This document shows, in pieces, positions 7,261 to 16,188 of a stretch of DNA of 64,000 bases (positions are counted from its first letter, which is position 1; the number at the start of each line of letters is the position of its first letter). The translations under genes were made by a program, and so were the position numbers. This DNA comes from Flavobacterium sp. KACC 22761 (GTDB lineage: Bacteria; Bacteroidota; Bacteroidia; Flavobacteriales; Flavobacteriaceae): NCBI RefSeq assembly GCF_034058155.1, contig NZ_CP139148.1, positions 1,860,001 through 1,924,000 on the forward strand, read 5' to 3'. Under the pieces are notes generated by a model that was not told where the DNA came from, did no database searches, and saw only the letters and a program-made list of their open reading frames with translations.

Positions 7261-8949
7261 ATGAAGAAAATTACGTTAGTACTTTTTATTGTTTTTTCGC
7301 AAAGTATTTTCAGTGCATCCAAAATCACCGAAACTGAAAAACTGGTTGCAACTTGCAAAGTATGGGGTTTCTTAAAATATTATCATCCAGAAGTGGCCGG
7401 TGGAAAAACCAATTGGGACGAACAGCTTTTGCAGAAATTGCCGAAAATAGAAAAAGCACAAACTAAAGAAGAGTTCTCCTTAATCTTAGAAAACTGGATT
7501 GACGATCTTGGCCCAGTAAAAGAAATCGCTCCTATTTCTGAATCAAAAGATGTAAAGTTTTTTGATAAAAACTTTGATTTAAGTTGGATTAATTCTGATA
7601 AATTGTTTTCGAAAAAGCTTTCGAAGAAACTCAAATTTATTGAAGAAAATAGATATCAAGGCAAACAATTTTATGTGGAAGGAAGTGAACATGTAGAAAA
7701 TGTTAACTTGAGAAATGAGCGTTATGACGATCCCAATTTTGAGGATAAAAATTCTAAACTACGTATGATATTTATGTATTGGAATGTCGTTGAATATTTT
7801 TTTCCATTTAAGTATCTAATGAGTCAAAAATGGGATGAAACTTTAATTCAGACATTGCCTGCGGTGATCAAAGCTGAAAATTATACTGATTTTTACACAG
7901 CAATGAAAAAAATGGTTTCAAAAATAGATGACAGCCATACAGAGTTTTTTATGTATAAGTCTTCGATAGGTGAAGGAAATGGAAGATTTTTTCCTGCTAA
8001 AGGAAAAATAATTGATGAAAAAATAGTGGTGACAGAAATTCTAGGAGACAGTGTTGCCGAAGCTTATAATATTAAAATTGGAGATGTCATTACTAAAATA
8101 AATGACAAAACAATTAAAGAACTTATTTCAGAAAATAGAGATTTAATTTGCGCGTCAAATGAGGCTGCTTATTTAAATAAACTCGTAAGGATTGTCCTGG
8201 CGAATACCAATGATAATGTTAAAGTTGAATTTTTGAAAGACGGAAAATACGAAACAAAAGATATGATTTGGTTTGATTATCATGAGTCGCATCGAAATGA
8301 ATTTAAAAAAGGAGCTCAGAAAAAGACGGAAAAGTTTAAACTTCTCAAAAATAATATTGGATATGTAGATATGGGAGTTATAAAACCGAGAAATATTCCG
8401 GCTATGATTGAAGCTTTAAAGTCAACAAAAGCAATTGTTTTTGATATGAGAAATTATCCATTGGGAACTTTTAGGGAAATATCAAATTTTCTAAATTCTC
8501 AGGAAAAAGAATTTGCCATTTACACACGTCCATATTATGCTTATCCAGGCAGATTTATTTGGAAGGGAGGAACAAAAAGCGGTTCTGATAATAAAGATCA
8601 TTACAAAGGAAAAGTGATTGTTTTGCTTAATGAAAAATCACTCAGCCAATCTGAGTGGACCGCTATGTGTTTTCAAACAGCGGGAAATACCACAATTATT
8701 GGAAGCCAGACTGGCGGAGCAGACGGAAATGTAAGCCAATTTGATTTTAAAGGATTTCACACACTATTTTCAGGAATTGGCGTTTATTATCCTGACGGAA
8801 GAGAAACACAAAGAATAGGAATTGTTCCAGATATTGAAGTAAAACCAACTATAAAAGGAATTCAGGAAGGCAAAGATGAGGTTTTAGATCGTGCTTTGCT
8901 TTTTATTGAAACAGGAGATTTGAAAACAGGAGCGGCTATAAAAAACTAA
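7261..8949 (+). CDS. Exported S41-family peptidase (paralog of 35339-36991)
   Basis: 562 residues. A signal peptide covers residues 1-19. A helical N-terminal region with the phrase TCKVWGFLKYYHPE is followed by a PDZ-like domain (about 240-310, containing AEAYNIKIGDVITKINDKT) and the S41 fold (about 345-545). The nucleophile is probably a serine in LNEKSLSQSEWTA, followed by GSQTGGADG. A Lys of the CtpA type Ser-Lys dyad is not evident, so it belongs to the S41 branch that uses another catalytic arrangement. It is probably a periplasmic or outer-membrane-associated protease; the substrate is unknown. It sits between two terminators and is probably a single-gene unit. Confidence 0.85.
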   Translation: MKKITLVLFIVFSQSIFSASKITETEKLVATCKVWGFLKYYHPEVAGGKTNWDEQLLQKLPKIEKAQTKEEFSLILENWIDDLGPVKEIAPISESKDVKFFDKNFDLSWINSDKLFSKKLSKKLKFIEENRYQGKQFYVEGSEHVENVNLRNERYDDPNFEDKNSKLRMIFMYWNVVEYFFPFKYLMSQKWDETLIQTLPAVIKAENYTDFYTAMKKMVSKIDDSHTEFFMYKSSIGEGNGRFFPAKGKIIDEKIVVTEILGDSVAEAYNIKIGDVITKINDKTIKELISENRDLICASNEAAYLNKLVRIVLANTNDNVKVEFLKDGKYETKDMIWFDYHESHRNEFKKGAQKKTEKFKLLKNNIGYVDMGVIKPRNIPAMIEALKSTKAIVFDMRNYPLGTFREISNFLNSQEKEFAIYTRPYYAYPGRFIWKGGTKSGSDNKDHYKGKVIVLLNEKSLSQSEWTAMCFQTAGNTTIIGSQTGGADGNVSQFDFKGFHTLFSGIGVYYPDGRETQRIGIVPDIEVKPTIKGIQEGKDEVLDRALLFIETGDLKTGAAIKN

Positions 8950-8966
8950 AAATATAATATTGGGGG

Positions 8967-8991
8967 CAAAAACCTTTGTCAAAGGTTTTTG
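8967..8991 (+). terminator. Terminator of the S41 peptidase gene
   Basis: An 11-bp stem CAAAAACCTTT/AAAGGTTTTTG with a 3-base loop, 18 bp after the stop. The T-run is part of the stem. Confidence 0.65.
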
Positions 8992-8997
8992 AATATT

Positions 8998-9091
8998 GTT
9001 ATCCTGAGTGAAGTAGAAGGACAAATAAGTAAGTAAAAAAGAATTGGGGATCTTTTTTAGTGGACTTCGACTTCGCTCAGTCTGACAATAT
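8998..9091. repeat. Inverted pair of the cttcgact...ctcagtctgac element
   Basis: The left arm TATCCTGAGTGAAGTAGAAG and the right arm CTTCGACTTCGCTCAGTCTG are approximate inverted copies. The right arm is a near match to the copy at 7115. Nothing coding was seen in 8950-9222. Confidence 0.65.
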
Positions 9092-9168
9092 AAAGTTTAA
9101 AAAATTTGTTTTCATCCGCGTTTTCACGAAGTGAATCCGTAAAATCCGCGTTCCATAATCACCACGAA

Positions 9169-9200
9169 ATTGCTATTCTTTTAATATTGTCGTAATTTTG
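9169..9200 (+). promoter_or_regulatory. Bacteroidetes-type promoter of tatD
   Basis: ATTG at 9169-9172 as a -33-like element, 20 bases, then TAATTTTG (TAnnTTTG) at 9193-9200. Transcription would begin within about 20 bases of the start codon. Confidence 0.55.
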
Positions 9201-9222
9201 ACAGCTTTAAAAAAATAGACAA

Positions 9223-10002
9223 TTGAATTCAGCACCCATAATTACCGATACACACACACATTTATATTCTGAAGAATTTGATCAGGATCGTGACGCCATG
9301 ATTCAGCGCGCCATAGATGCCGGAATTACACGTTTTTTTATTCCTGCAATCGATGCTGCAGCAACGCAGTCTATGTATGATTTAGAGAAAAGTTATCCAG
9401 AAAATATCTTTTTGATGATGGGACTTCATCCTACATATGTAAAAGATAATTATGAAGAAGAATTGGCGCATGTAGAAACCGAATTATCAAAGCGAAAATT
9501 CTATGCAGTTGGCGAAATCGGTATCGATTTGTATTGGGATAAAACACATTTAAAAGAGCAGCAAATTGCTTTTAAGAGACAAATTCAGTTGGCAAAACAA
9601 TACAAATTGCCAATCGTAATTCACTGCCGAGAAGCTTTCGACGAAATCTTTGAAGTTTTGGAAGAAGAAAAATCTGAAGATTTATTTGGGATTTTTCATT
9701 GTTTTTCCGGAACTTTAGAACAAGCTGAGCGTGCGATTTCTTACAAAATGAAATTAGGAATTGGAGGAGTTGTCACTTTTAAGAACGGAAAAATCGATCA
9801 GTTTTTGAACCAAATCGATTTAAAACATATTGTATTGGAGACAGATTCGCCATATTTAGCGCCGATTCCGTACCGAGGAAAACGAAATGAAAGCAGTTAT
9901 TTAGTCAATGTTATTGCTAAATTAAGCGATATTTATGGAGTTTCTGCCGAAGAAATTGCCAAGATTACGACTCAAAATTCAAAAGACGTTTTTGGGATTT
10001 AA
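9223..10002 (+). CDS. tatD: TatD-family metal-dependent DNase, TTG start
   Basis: 259 residues, full length for the family. Metal ligands are visible in order: DTHTHLY (residues 9-15), GEIGIDLYWD (Glu near residue 97), the His in IVIHCREAF, the His in FHCFSG, and the terminal Asp in LETDSPYLAPIPYRG. The family hydrolyses DNA ends (3'-5' exonuclease) and acts in the cytoplasm. The chosen start is TTG at 9223: no ATG lies in frame before the first metal motif, and the next ATG, at 9298, would remove it. The gene is followed 63 bp later by the acyltransferase gene on the same strand. Confidence 0.9.
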   Translation: MNSAPIITDTHTHLYSEEFDQDRDAMIQRAIDAGITRFFIPAIDAAATQSMYDLEKSYPENIFLMMGLHPTYVKDNYEEELAHVETELSKRKFYAVGEIGIDLYWDKTHLKEQQIAFKRQIQLAKQYKLPIVIHCREAFDEIFEVLEEEKSEDLFGIFHCFSGTLEQAERAISYKMKLGIGGVVTFKNGKIDQFLNQIDLKHIVLETDSPYLAPIPYRGKRNESSYLVNVIAKLSDIYGVSAEEIAKITTQNSKDVFGI

Positions 10003-10065
10003 CCAAAGCCTTACAAAACTTTAATTTTTTTTTTGTTCTTTTGCCCACTTAAACCTAAATAAATA

Positions 10066-11202
10066 ATGCAGAGATTTGATGCCATTCGACCGTTTTATGA
10101 TTCTGAAATAAATGAAGCACTTCATGGTGTTGTCAATCATCCGATGATGAAAACCATGATGAACTTTACATTTCCGGATGTAGAAGATGAGGTTTGGAAG
10201 GAACAATTGAAGAAAACACATTCTATTCGTGATTTTCAGTGCAATTTTATTTACAATACTATTCAGAAAGTTTTAGAAAAAAGTTCTGAAGGATTAACAA
10301 CCTCAGGTTTTGAGAAATTAGAGCCAAATACTTCTTACTTGTTTATCTCGAATCATAGAGATATTCTTTTAGATACCACTTTGCTAAATGTTTGTTTGTT
10401 CGAGCATGGTTTAGTCATGACAGCTTCGGCAATTGGCGACAATTTGGTGAAGAAAGCTTTCTTGGCAACTTTAGCAAAATTAAATAGAAATTTTTTAGTT
10501 TTAAGAGGATTAACGCCTCGTGAAATGTTGCAAAGTTCAAAGTTATTGTCTGAATATATGGGACAATTGCTGCTTCGCGAAAATCGTTCGGTTTGGATCG
10601 CGCAAAGAGAAGGAAGAACAAAAGATGGAAATGACGAAACTAATCCAGGCGTTTTAAAAATGATCGGAATGGCTTCTGATGAAGAAGATTTGATGAATTA
10701 TTTTAAGAAATTAAAAATTGTTCCAGTTTCGATTTCGTATGAATATGATCCGACTGATGTTTTGAAAATGCCACAATTAATGGCAGAAGCAAACAACGAA
10801 GTTTACGTAAAAGACAAAAATGAAGATTTCATGACCATTATAAGCGGTGTCATGGGGACTAAAAAAAGAATACATATTTCTGTTGGCGATGTTCTAGATA
10901 CAGAAATCGATCAGATTGTGGCTGAAAATGACAATGCAAACAAACAAGTTCAAGCTTTGGCACAAACTATCGATGATGTTATTTTGAAAAACTATCAATT
11001 ATGGCCAACAAATTTTATTGCTTACGATATTTTAAACGAAACTGATAAGTTTGCTCACAAATATAAAGAGAGTGAAAAACAGCTTTTTGAGCGTCGTTTA
11101 GAAATGCGTATCGGGAGCGATAATCCAGTGACAAGACAAGGATTTTTGGCTATGTATGCAAATCCAGTTGTCAATAAATTAAAATACCAAGATGTCATCT
11201 AA
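10066..11202 (+). CDS. PlsC-type glycerolipid acyltransferase
   Basis: 378 residues. The acyltransferase HX4D motif is NHRDILLD near residue 98, and the later substrate-binding block is seen in AQREGRTKDGND near residue 182. No strong membrane segment is evident, so membrane attachment would be peripheral. Enzymes with this domain transfer an acyl chain to glycerol-3-phosphate or 1-acylglycerol-3-phosphate; which substrate is used cannot be told from sequence. The last 11 bases overlap the asparaginase start, so the two genes are translationally coupled. Confidence 0.8.
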   Translation: MQRFDAIRPFYDSEINEALHGVVNHPMMKTMMNFTFPDVEDEVWKEQLKKTHSIRDFQCNFIYNTIQKVLEKSSEGLTTSGFEKLEPNTSYLFISNHRDILLDTTLLNVCLFEHGLVMTASAIGDNLVKKAFLATLAKLNRNFLVLRGLTPREMLQSSKLLSEYMGQLLLRENRSVWIAQREGRTKDGNDETNPGVLKMIGMASDEEDLMNYFKKLKIVPVSISYEYDPTDVLKMPQLMAEANNEVYVKDKNEDFMTIISGVMGTKKRIHISVGDVLDTEIDQIVAENDNANKQVQALAQTIDDVILKNYQLWPTNFIAYDILNETDKFAHKYKESEKQLFERRLEMRIGSDNPVTRQGFLAMYANPVVNKLKYQDVI

Positions 11203-12220
11203 AGCAAAAATATTATTGATTTATACCGGAGGAACCATCGGTATGAGCAAAGATTTTGAAACGGGCGCGCTCAAAGCCTTCAATTTTGGTAAATTAATTC
11301 AGAAGATTCCTGAAATCAAACAATTGGATTGTGAAATTGAATCAATTTCGTTCGAACATCCAATAGATTCTTCAAATATGAATCCTCAAATGTGGACAAA
11401 AATTGCCACAATGATTGAGGAAAACTACACTTCTTTTGACGGATTTGTTGTCCTTCACGGATCAGATACCATGTCGTATTCAGCTTCAGCATTGAGTTTT
11501 ATGCTGGAGAATTTGGCAAAACCAGTTGTGTTTACCGGTTCGCAATTGCCAATTGGTGATTTGCGTACCGATGCTAAAGAAAACTTGATTACAGCAATTC
11601 AGATTGCATCTCTTCAAGAAAACGGAAAACCGGTTATTACAGAAGTCTGCTTGTATTTTGAATACAAATTATATCGCGGAAACCGAACTTCTAAAGTAAA
11701 TGCAGAACATTTTAAAGCTTTTACAGCGCCAAATTATCCGGAATTGGTAGAATCGGGTGTTCATTTAACCTTAAATAGACATTTATTTCTTCCAATAAAT
11801 AAAGATGCGAAACTGATCGTTCATAAGAATTTGGACAATCACGTTGCCATCATCAAAATGTTTCCAGGAATGAGCGAAATTGTTTTGGCTTCAATTTTAG
11901 CAACTCAAGGTTTGCGAGGAATTGTTTTAGAAACGTATGGCTCAGGAAATGCACCAACTGAAGATTGGTTTTTAAATTTAATCGAAAAAGCAATCAAATC
12001 TGGAATGTATATCGTTAACGTAACGCAATGTTCAGGGGGAAGTGTGAATATGGGACAATATGAAACCAGTACGGCTTTAAAATCCTTAGGCGTTATTTCA
12101 GGAAAAGACATTACTACCGAAGCCGCAATTACAAAATTGATGTATTTGTTAGGGCATAATATTCCGCAAAACGAGTTTAAAGATATTTTTGAGACTGCAC
12201 TTCGCGGGGAAATATCTTAA
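11192..12220 (+). CDS. ansA: Type I (cytoplasmic) L-asparaginase
   Basis: 342 residues. The two catalytic threonine blocks are present: IYTGGTIGM (residues 8-16) and the LHGSDTMSYSASAL block near residue 90. GSQLPIGDLRTDAKENL follows, as in AnsA. There is no signal peptide, which fits the cytoplasmic type I enzyme. It converts asparagine to aspartate and ammonia. The start codon lies inside the end of the acyltransferase gene. Confidence 0.92.
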   Translation: MSSKAKILLIYTGGTIGMSKDFETGALKAFNFGKLIQKIPEIKQLDCEIESISFEHPIDSSNMNPQMWTKIATMIEENYTSFDGFVVLHGSDTMSYSASALSFMLENLAKPVVFTGSQLPIGDLRTDAKENLITAIQIASLQENGKPVITEVCLYFEYKLYRGNRTSKVNAEHFKAFTAPNYPELVESGVHLTLNRHLFLPINKDAKLIVHKNLDNHVAIIKMFPGMSEIVLASILATQGLRGIVLETYGSGNAPTEDWFLNLIEKAIKSGMYIVNVTQCSGGSVNMGQYETSTALKSLGVISGKDITTEAAITKLMYLLGHNIPQNEFKDIFETALRGEIS

Positions 12221-12225
12221 GTTTA

Positions 12226-12362
12226 AATTCCAATATTTTAAATTCCAAATTCCAAAATCTAAAGTTGGAATTTGGACTCGAGCAATAGCGAACAGGCGAA
12301 GCAATTTAATTTTTGCAATTTCCTCAAAGCGTTGGAATTTGGAATTTTCTAATTGGAATTTT
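12226..12362. repeat. Inverted repeat of the attccaaattcc/ggaatttggaatt type
   Basis: Arms ATTCCAAATTCCAAAATCT and TTGGAATTTGGAATTTTCT flank about 70 bp. The element sits between the convergent asparaginase and MFS genes and overlaps the last codons of the MFS gene. A single-arm relative lies at 49880-49900 before dnaE. Confidence 0.65.
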
Positions 12363-13587
12363 TATAACGAACCGGACAACTCTCCAATTCCTCATCAACT
12401 TTATGTTTTCTATAATAGACATAAACAATAACCGAAAGAATACAAATGATTCCCTGAATCGCAACCGTATTTCTAGTTCCGATAATATGAGAAACATATC
12501 CAACGATCAAACTTCCCACGGGAATCATTCCTTGGTAAGCCATCAAATAATAACTGATGCTTCTTGATCTCATATTTACAGAACTTTGTGTTTGAACGTA
12601 AATGTTTATAGATGAGGTTTGTGCCATCATTCCTATACCACTCAAGGCCATGCAAATAAGCGCTATGGCTAAACTATTTGAGTAAGCAAGTATGATAATG
12701 CTAAAACCTAATAATAAGCTCGCAGCAATCATTATTTTGCCCATATTGTCAGCTCTTTTAAGATTAGCCAAATAAATCGCTGATACAATAGAACCAATTC
12801 CGGCGGCACTTTCAAACCAGCTGAAAGTTTGTGCGTTTCCGTTGAAAATATCTTTTGCAAAAACAGGCATTAAAGTATTAAAAGAAATCACGAATAAACT
12901 GCTGCACATTAGCATTAAAAGCATTCTGGCCATTTCGGTTTCTTTTTTGACATAATCCAAGCCTTCAAGGAAATCATCCAGCATTTTGAATTTATCTTCG
13001 GCTTTGATGTGAGGTGTGATTCTCATCATTAACAATGAGATTAAAACCGGAATGTAGCTTAAGAAGTTTCCAATAAAACAAATGTCTTCACCGTATTGGT
13101 GCAATATAATTCCGGCAAGCGCTGGACCGGCAATTCGGGCGAAATTATTCAAAGTTGAATTTAAGGCAACTGCGTTTGGCAAATCTTCTTTGTCATTTAC
13201 AATATCAATCATCATGGTTTGTCGGCAGGTCATGTCGAATGCATTGATAATTCCTTGAAAAAGACTTAGAGCCAAAATAAAATTGATATTGTAAATTTTT
13301 AGGTAAATCAACAAAGCCAAAAGTCCCGCTTGAAGCATTGCCATCGATTGCAAAAAAATCATGGCTTTGTGTCTGTCGTATCTTCCGATAATACTTCCGG
13401 CTAAAGGTGCAAGAAATAATGACGGAATCATACTTAAAAAAGTCGCCAGCCCAAGTAAAAATACAGATCCGGTTACGCTATAAACCATCCAGCTGACCGC
13501 AGTTTTTTGAAGCCACGTTCCAATTACAGAAACGGATTGTCCGTAAAAGAATAACTTGAAATTCCTTGATTTTAGCGCTTTAAACAT
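12349..13587 (-). CDS. MFS exporter, EntS-like branch
   Basis: 412 residues with about 12 hydrophobic helices. It begins FKLFFYGQSVSVIGTWLQKT, the characteristic start of the EntS-like MFS_3 family of exporters, and has the loop motif GRYDRHKAM between helices 2 and 3. It belongs to the inner membrane; substrates in the family are siderophores, drugs or other small molecules. It is divergent from a LysR regulator 90 bp away and probably controlled by it. The 3' end runs into an intergenic palindrome. Confidence 0.85.
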   Translation of the reverse strand: MFKALKSRNFKLFFYGQSVSVIGTWLQKTAVSWMVYSVTGSVFLLGLATFLSMIPSLFLAPLAGSIIGRYDRHKAMIFLQSMAMLQAGLLALLIYLKIYNINFILALSLFQGIINAFDMTCRQTMMIDIVNDKEDLPNAVALNSTLNNFARIAGPALAGIILHQYGEDICFIGNFLSYIPVLISLLMMRITPHIKAEDKFKMLDDFLEGLDYVKKETEMARMLLMLMCSSLFVISFNTLMPVFAKDIFNGNAQTFSWFESAAGIGSIVSAIYLANLKRADNMGKIMIAASLLLGFSIIILAYSNSLAIALICMALSGIGMMAQTSSINIYVQTQSSVNMRSRSISYYLMAYQGMIPVGSLIVGYVSHIIGTRNTVAIQGIICILSVIVYVYYRKHKVDEELESCPVRYKNSN

Positions 13588-13644
13588 AACCTTAAATATT
13601 TTTTACAAAGGTCGGGATTATGATTTCATTAGAAAAATTAATAA

Positions 13645-13668
13645 TTTTACTCGTAATAAGTAGTAAAA
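13645..13668. promoter_or_regulatory. Candidate LysR operator
   Basis: Dyad TTTTAC, 12 bases, GTAAAA in the 90-bp divergent region, ending 9 bp before the LysR start. This is the usual position for autoregulation plus control of the divergent gene. Confidence 0.5.
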
Positions 13669-13677
13669 CTTATCAAT

Positions 13678-14547
13678 ATGGAAATCTATCAATTAGAATA
13701 TTTTATAAAAACAGCTGAGGTTTTGCATTTTACAAAAGCAGCCGAATTGTGTTTTGTAACGCAATCTGGGCTTTCACAGCAAATCAAAAAGCTAGAAGAA
13801 GAGCTTGGTTTGCCTTTGTTTAAGCGAATTGGCAAAAAAGTACAATTAACAGAAGCGGGGTCCGTTTTTTTGATTCACGCCAAAAAAGTGGTCGAAAATG
13901 TCGAAAACGGTAAACAAGCCATTGTAGATTTAAATGAAATGATTGGCGGCGAACTGCGAATTGGCGTTACCTATATTTTTGGTTTATTGATTCTTCCTGT
14001 TGTCAATGCATTTGCCAAGAAATATCAGAATCTGAAAATTGTGGTAGAATATGGAACAACAGAAGCACTGGAACAAAAGCTTCTTAATAATCAGTTAGAT
14101 GTCGTTTTGGTGATTTCATCACATGAAATTGAATTGCCCATTCAGAAAATCCCTTTATTTACTTCTCACATGGTTTTGGCAGTTTCTAGAACACATGCTT
14201 TAGCTGCATTAGATAAAATAGCTTTCAAGAAAATAGAAGAAATTCCGTTGGTATTGCCTGGAAAAGGATCCAATTCAAGAGAATTTGTTGAAGAATTATT
14301 TCAAAAATTCAATATGAAACCCAAAATTTCAATAGAGTTGCATTCGATACACGCCTTATTGCAAATGGTAGAAAACAGCGATTGGGCCACAATTGTGGCA
14401 GAAATGGCGCTAAAAGGCTGGGATCAGCTAAAAGCAATACAAATTACAGGCGTTGCTACAAAAAGAGAAGCTTTTATGTTAACAATTGAAGGTTATCAAA
14501 AAAAGGCCGTAAAACTTTTTATGGAAGAATTTAGAAAAAGCATTTAA
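13678..14547 (+). CDS. LysR-family transcriptional regulator
   Basis: 289 residues. A winged helix-turn-helix spans residues 1-60 (MEIYQLEYFIKTAEVLHFTK, then the recognition region FVTQSGLSQQIKKLEEELG). The LysR substrate-binding domain spans residues 88-289, starting GGELRIGVTYIFG. The effector is unknown. It is divergent from the MFS exporter gene, a common regulator-target layout. A dyad just before the start may be its binding site. Confidence 0.9.
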   Translation: MEIYQLEYFIKTAEVLHFTKAAELCFVTQSGLSQQIKKLEEELGLPLFKRIGKKVQLTEAGSVFLIHAKKVVENVENGKQAIVDLNEMIGGELRIGVTYIFGLLILPVVNAFAKKYQNLKIVVEYGTTEALEQKLLNNQLDVVLVISSHEIELPIQKIPLFTSHMVLAVSRTHALAALDKIAFKKIEEIPLVLPGKGSNSREFVEELFQKFNMKPKISIELHSIHALLQMVENSDWATIVAEMALKGWDQLKAIQITGVATKREAFMLTIEGYQKKAVKLFMEEFRKSI

Positions 14548-14607
14548 AGTAATCTTGAATTTTGTTTTTGAAACTCAATTTTTTTTGTGTTCTTTGCAGA
14601 CCAACAA

Positions 14608-14694
14608 AGAAAGGTGTCCGAGTGGTTTAAGGAGCTAGCCTGGAAAGCTAGTATATGGGAAACTGTATCGAGGGTTCGAATCCCTTCCTTTCTG
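14608..14694 (+). tRNA. tRNA-Ser (anticodon GGA)
   Basis: Acceptor arms AGAAAGG and CCTTTCT pair fully, with discriminator G. The anticodon stem-loop GCTAGCCTGGAAAGCTAG gives anticodon GGA. A long variable arm follows, as in class II tRNAs, then the T-arm GAGGGTTCGAATCCCTT. The CCA is not encoded. The IS3 element begins 6 bp after the 3' end. Confidence 0.93.
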
Positions 14695-14742
14695 CATGAG
14701 TTGTCCTGAAAAAGGTTGACTCGATTAGTAATATAAAATTAA

Positions 14743-15597
14743 TTAAATCGGAACAGAATTATTTTTGTTCCGATTTGTTTTTTTCCATCTTTTGAGTTTG
14801 ATTTGATTTTGTAAATGTGCTTGATTTGGAGTCAGCATATTTATTGATAAATGCACTCTTATTTGATTATAAAATAAAATAGATTCTAGAGCTTGCTTTT
14901 TCAGATTTTCAAAATCTTCAAAGATTTCAGATAATCCAAATTCTTCTTTTAAAATACCATTTACTCTTTCTGCAACTGCATTTTCATATGGATCATAGTT
15001 TTGTGTCATACTTATCAGAATCTTGCTTTGAGATAAATATTCCGTGTACTCTTTGCTGCAATATTGAAGACCTCTATCTGAATGATGTATGAGATTTCTG
15101 CTGTATTTCCTATTACCGACAGCCATCTTTAAAGCTTCTAATGTAGAAGAAGCCATTAAATTATCCGATAAATTATAACCTACAATTTTCTTCGAGTATG
15201 CATCTGTTATCAAATGCAGGTAATATGTTTGTTCTTTAGTTCTTAGATAAGTAATATCAGCAACCCAAACCTGCTCAGGCTCATTGAGCTTGATTTCTTT
15301 TATTAAATTTGGATATTTACGCATCCAATGTCTTGAATTTGTTGTCTTGTAATATCTTCTAGCTTTAGGGACTAATAAATATTCATCACGTAAAAAATCA
15401 AACAATTTATCTCTGCCAATCTTTATTTGATGTCTTTTTAAATCATCTTTCAGCATATAATGCAGTTTTCTGCCACCGGTTTTTGGCAGCTTTTGACGAA
15501 CCGACATTACCAAAGATTTGAGATGTACTTTGTCGGGAATTGACTTTAATAGATGTGATTTTCGTTTGTAATAAGCTTGTTTACTGTATCCAAACAA
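14743..15597 (-). CDS. IS3-family transposase orfB (DDE integrase domain)
   Basis: 284 residues from the first ATG. It has an HTH_21-like start, then the rve integrase core with catalytic residues in VWVADITYLR (Asp), IHHSDRGLQY (Asp) and NAVAERVNG (Glu). The open frame continues upstream without a stop, past 15597 to the slippery site, so the working product is probably an OrfAB fusion made by -1 frameshifting rather than a protein started at this ATG. All catalytic residues are intact, so the element may be active. Confidence 0.9.
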   Translation of the reverse strand: MFGYSKQAYYKRKSHLLKSIPDKVHLKSLVMSVRQKLPKTGGRKLHYMLKDDLKRHQIKIGRDKLFDFLRDEYLLVPKARRYYKTTNSRHWMRKYPNLIKEIKLNEPEQVWVADITYLRTKEQTYYLHLITDAYSKKIVGYNLSDNLMASSTLEALKMAVGNRKYSRNLIHHSDRGLQYCSKEYTEYLSQSKILISMTQNYDPYENAVAERVNGILKEEFGLSEIFEDFENLKKQALESILFYNQIRVHLSINMLTPNQAHLQNQIKLKRWKKTNRNKNNSVPI

Positions 15598-15635
15598 TCG
15601 ACATATTTCACAAGGACTAACCCTGTATATACGAT

Positions 15636-16010
15636 TTATTTCTTGGACTGCTTGGAACCAGACTTTTTTACAATCTCGATTTTTAGCTCGCGTTCGGCTA
15701 TTTCAATAAACTTTTTAAAGACCAATAATTCTTGCTCTTTCTTAGCTAATTGAGCTTCGAGTTCTTTGATGCGTTGAGATTGAGGATCTTTCATAGGTCG
15801 TCCCAGTGTTAGTTTTTCCAGATATGTAAATTTACCATATTTTCTTAACCAACTGTCGATACAGCTATGACTTCTGATTTGGTAACGACGGCGAAGATCT
15901 GCCTTGCAAAATAATCCCAGTTCAAATTCTTTTACAACCTGTTTTTTGAATGCCTCACTGTAAGTGCAATCAGGCACAATTCTTTTAAATACTTCTCTTG
16001 TTAGTGACAT
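15636..16010 (-). CDS. IS3-family transposase orfA (helix-turn-helix protein)
   Basis: 124 residues from ATG at 16010 (MSLTREVFKRIV). An HTH_8/insE-like domain (YSEAFKKQVVKEFELG) is followed by a leucine-zipper-like coiled coil (QRIKELEAQLAKKEQELLVF) that mediates OrfA/OrfAB pairing. An earlier TTG at 16031 lies in the inverted repeat and is less likely. It ends KKSGSKQSKK just past the frameshift heptamer. Confidence 0.88.
   Translation of the reverse strand: MSLTREVFKRIVPDCTYSEAFKKQVVKEFELGLFCKADLRRRYQIRSHSCIDSWLRKYGKFTYLEKLTLGRPMKDPQSQRIKELEAQLAKKEQELLVFKKFIEIAERELKIEIVKKSGSKQSKK
15663..15669 (-). other. Programmed -1 frameshift heptamer A AAA AAG
   Basis: Read on the minus strand in the orfA frame this is exactly A AAA AAG, the classic IS3 slippery sequence. 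A slip joins orfA to the open frame that continues KVWFQAVQEINRIYRVSPCE into orfB. Confidence 0.8.
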
Positions 16011-16056
16011 AATTAAGTTAATTATAGTCAACTTTTTTCAGGACGAGACAGCAAGA

Positions 16057-16096
16057 TAAAATCCCCAATTTCATTTAATGAAGTTGGGGATTTTTT
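16057..16096 (+). terminator. Terminator, probably originally of tRNA-Ser
   Basis: AATCCCCAATTTCATT pairs with TAATGAAGTTGGGGATT, followed by TTTTTT. It lies just outside the right end of the IS element. Before the insertion it would have been some 20 bp after the tRNA. Confidence 0.8.
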
Positions 16097-16154
16097 GTTT
16101 GAAAAAATAAATTTGGATTACGGTTTTCCATATTATTTTATTACTTAATTATTA

Positions 16155-16162
16155 TATATTTG
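16155..16162 (+). promoter_or_regulatory. Candidate -7 element (TATATTTG) of the polyamine cluster
   Basis: Matches TAnnTTTG, 26 bp before the speD start. No clear -33 TTTG at the right spacing was found. Confidence 0.4.
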
Positions 16163-16188
16163 GCCCAATTGTCAATATAAAAATTTAA

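Larger units (their letters stand above)
14701..16044 (-). mobile_element. IS3-family insertion sequence, about 1.34 kb
   Basis: Terminal inverted repeats are GTCCTGAAAAAGGTTGACT at the left and the complement of AGTCAACTTTTTTCAGGAC at the right, 18 of 19 matching. Both ends are flanked by GAG (14698-14700 and 16045-16047), a plausible 3-bp target duplication, though the left end has two extra T bases outside the matched repeat. It carries orfA and orfB with a frameshift site between them. It separates the tRNA from a terminator that was probably its own. Confidence 0.9.
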
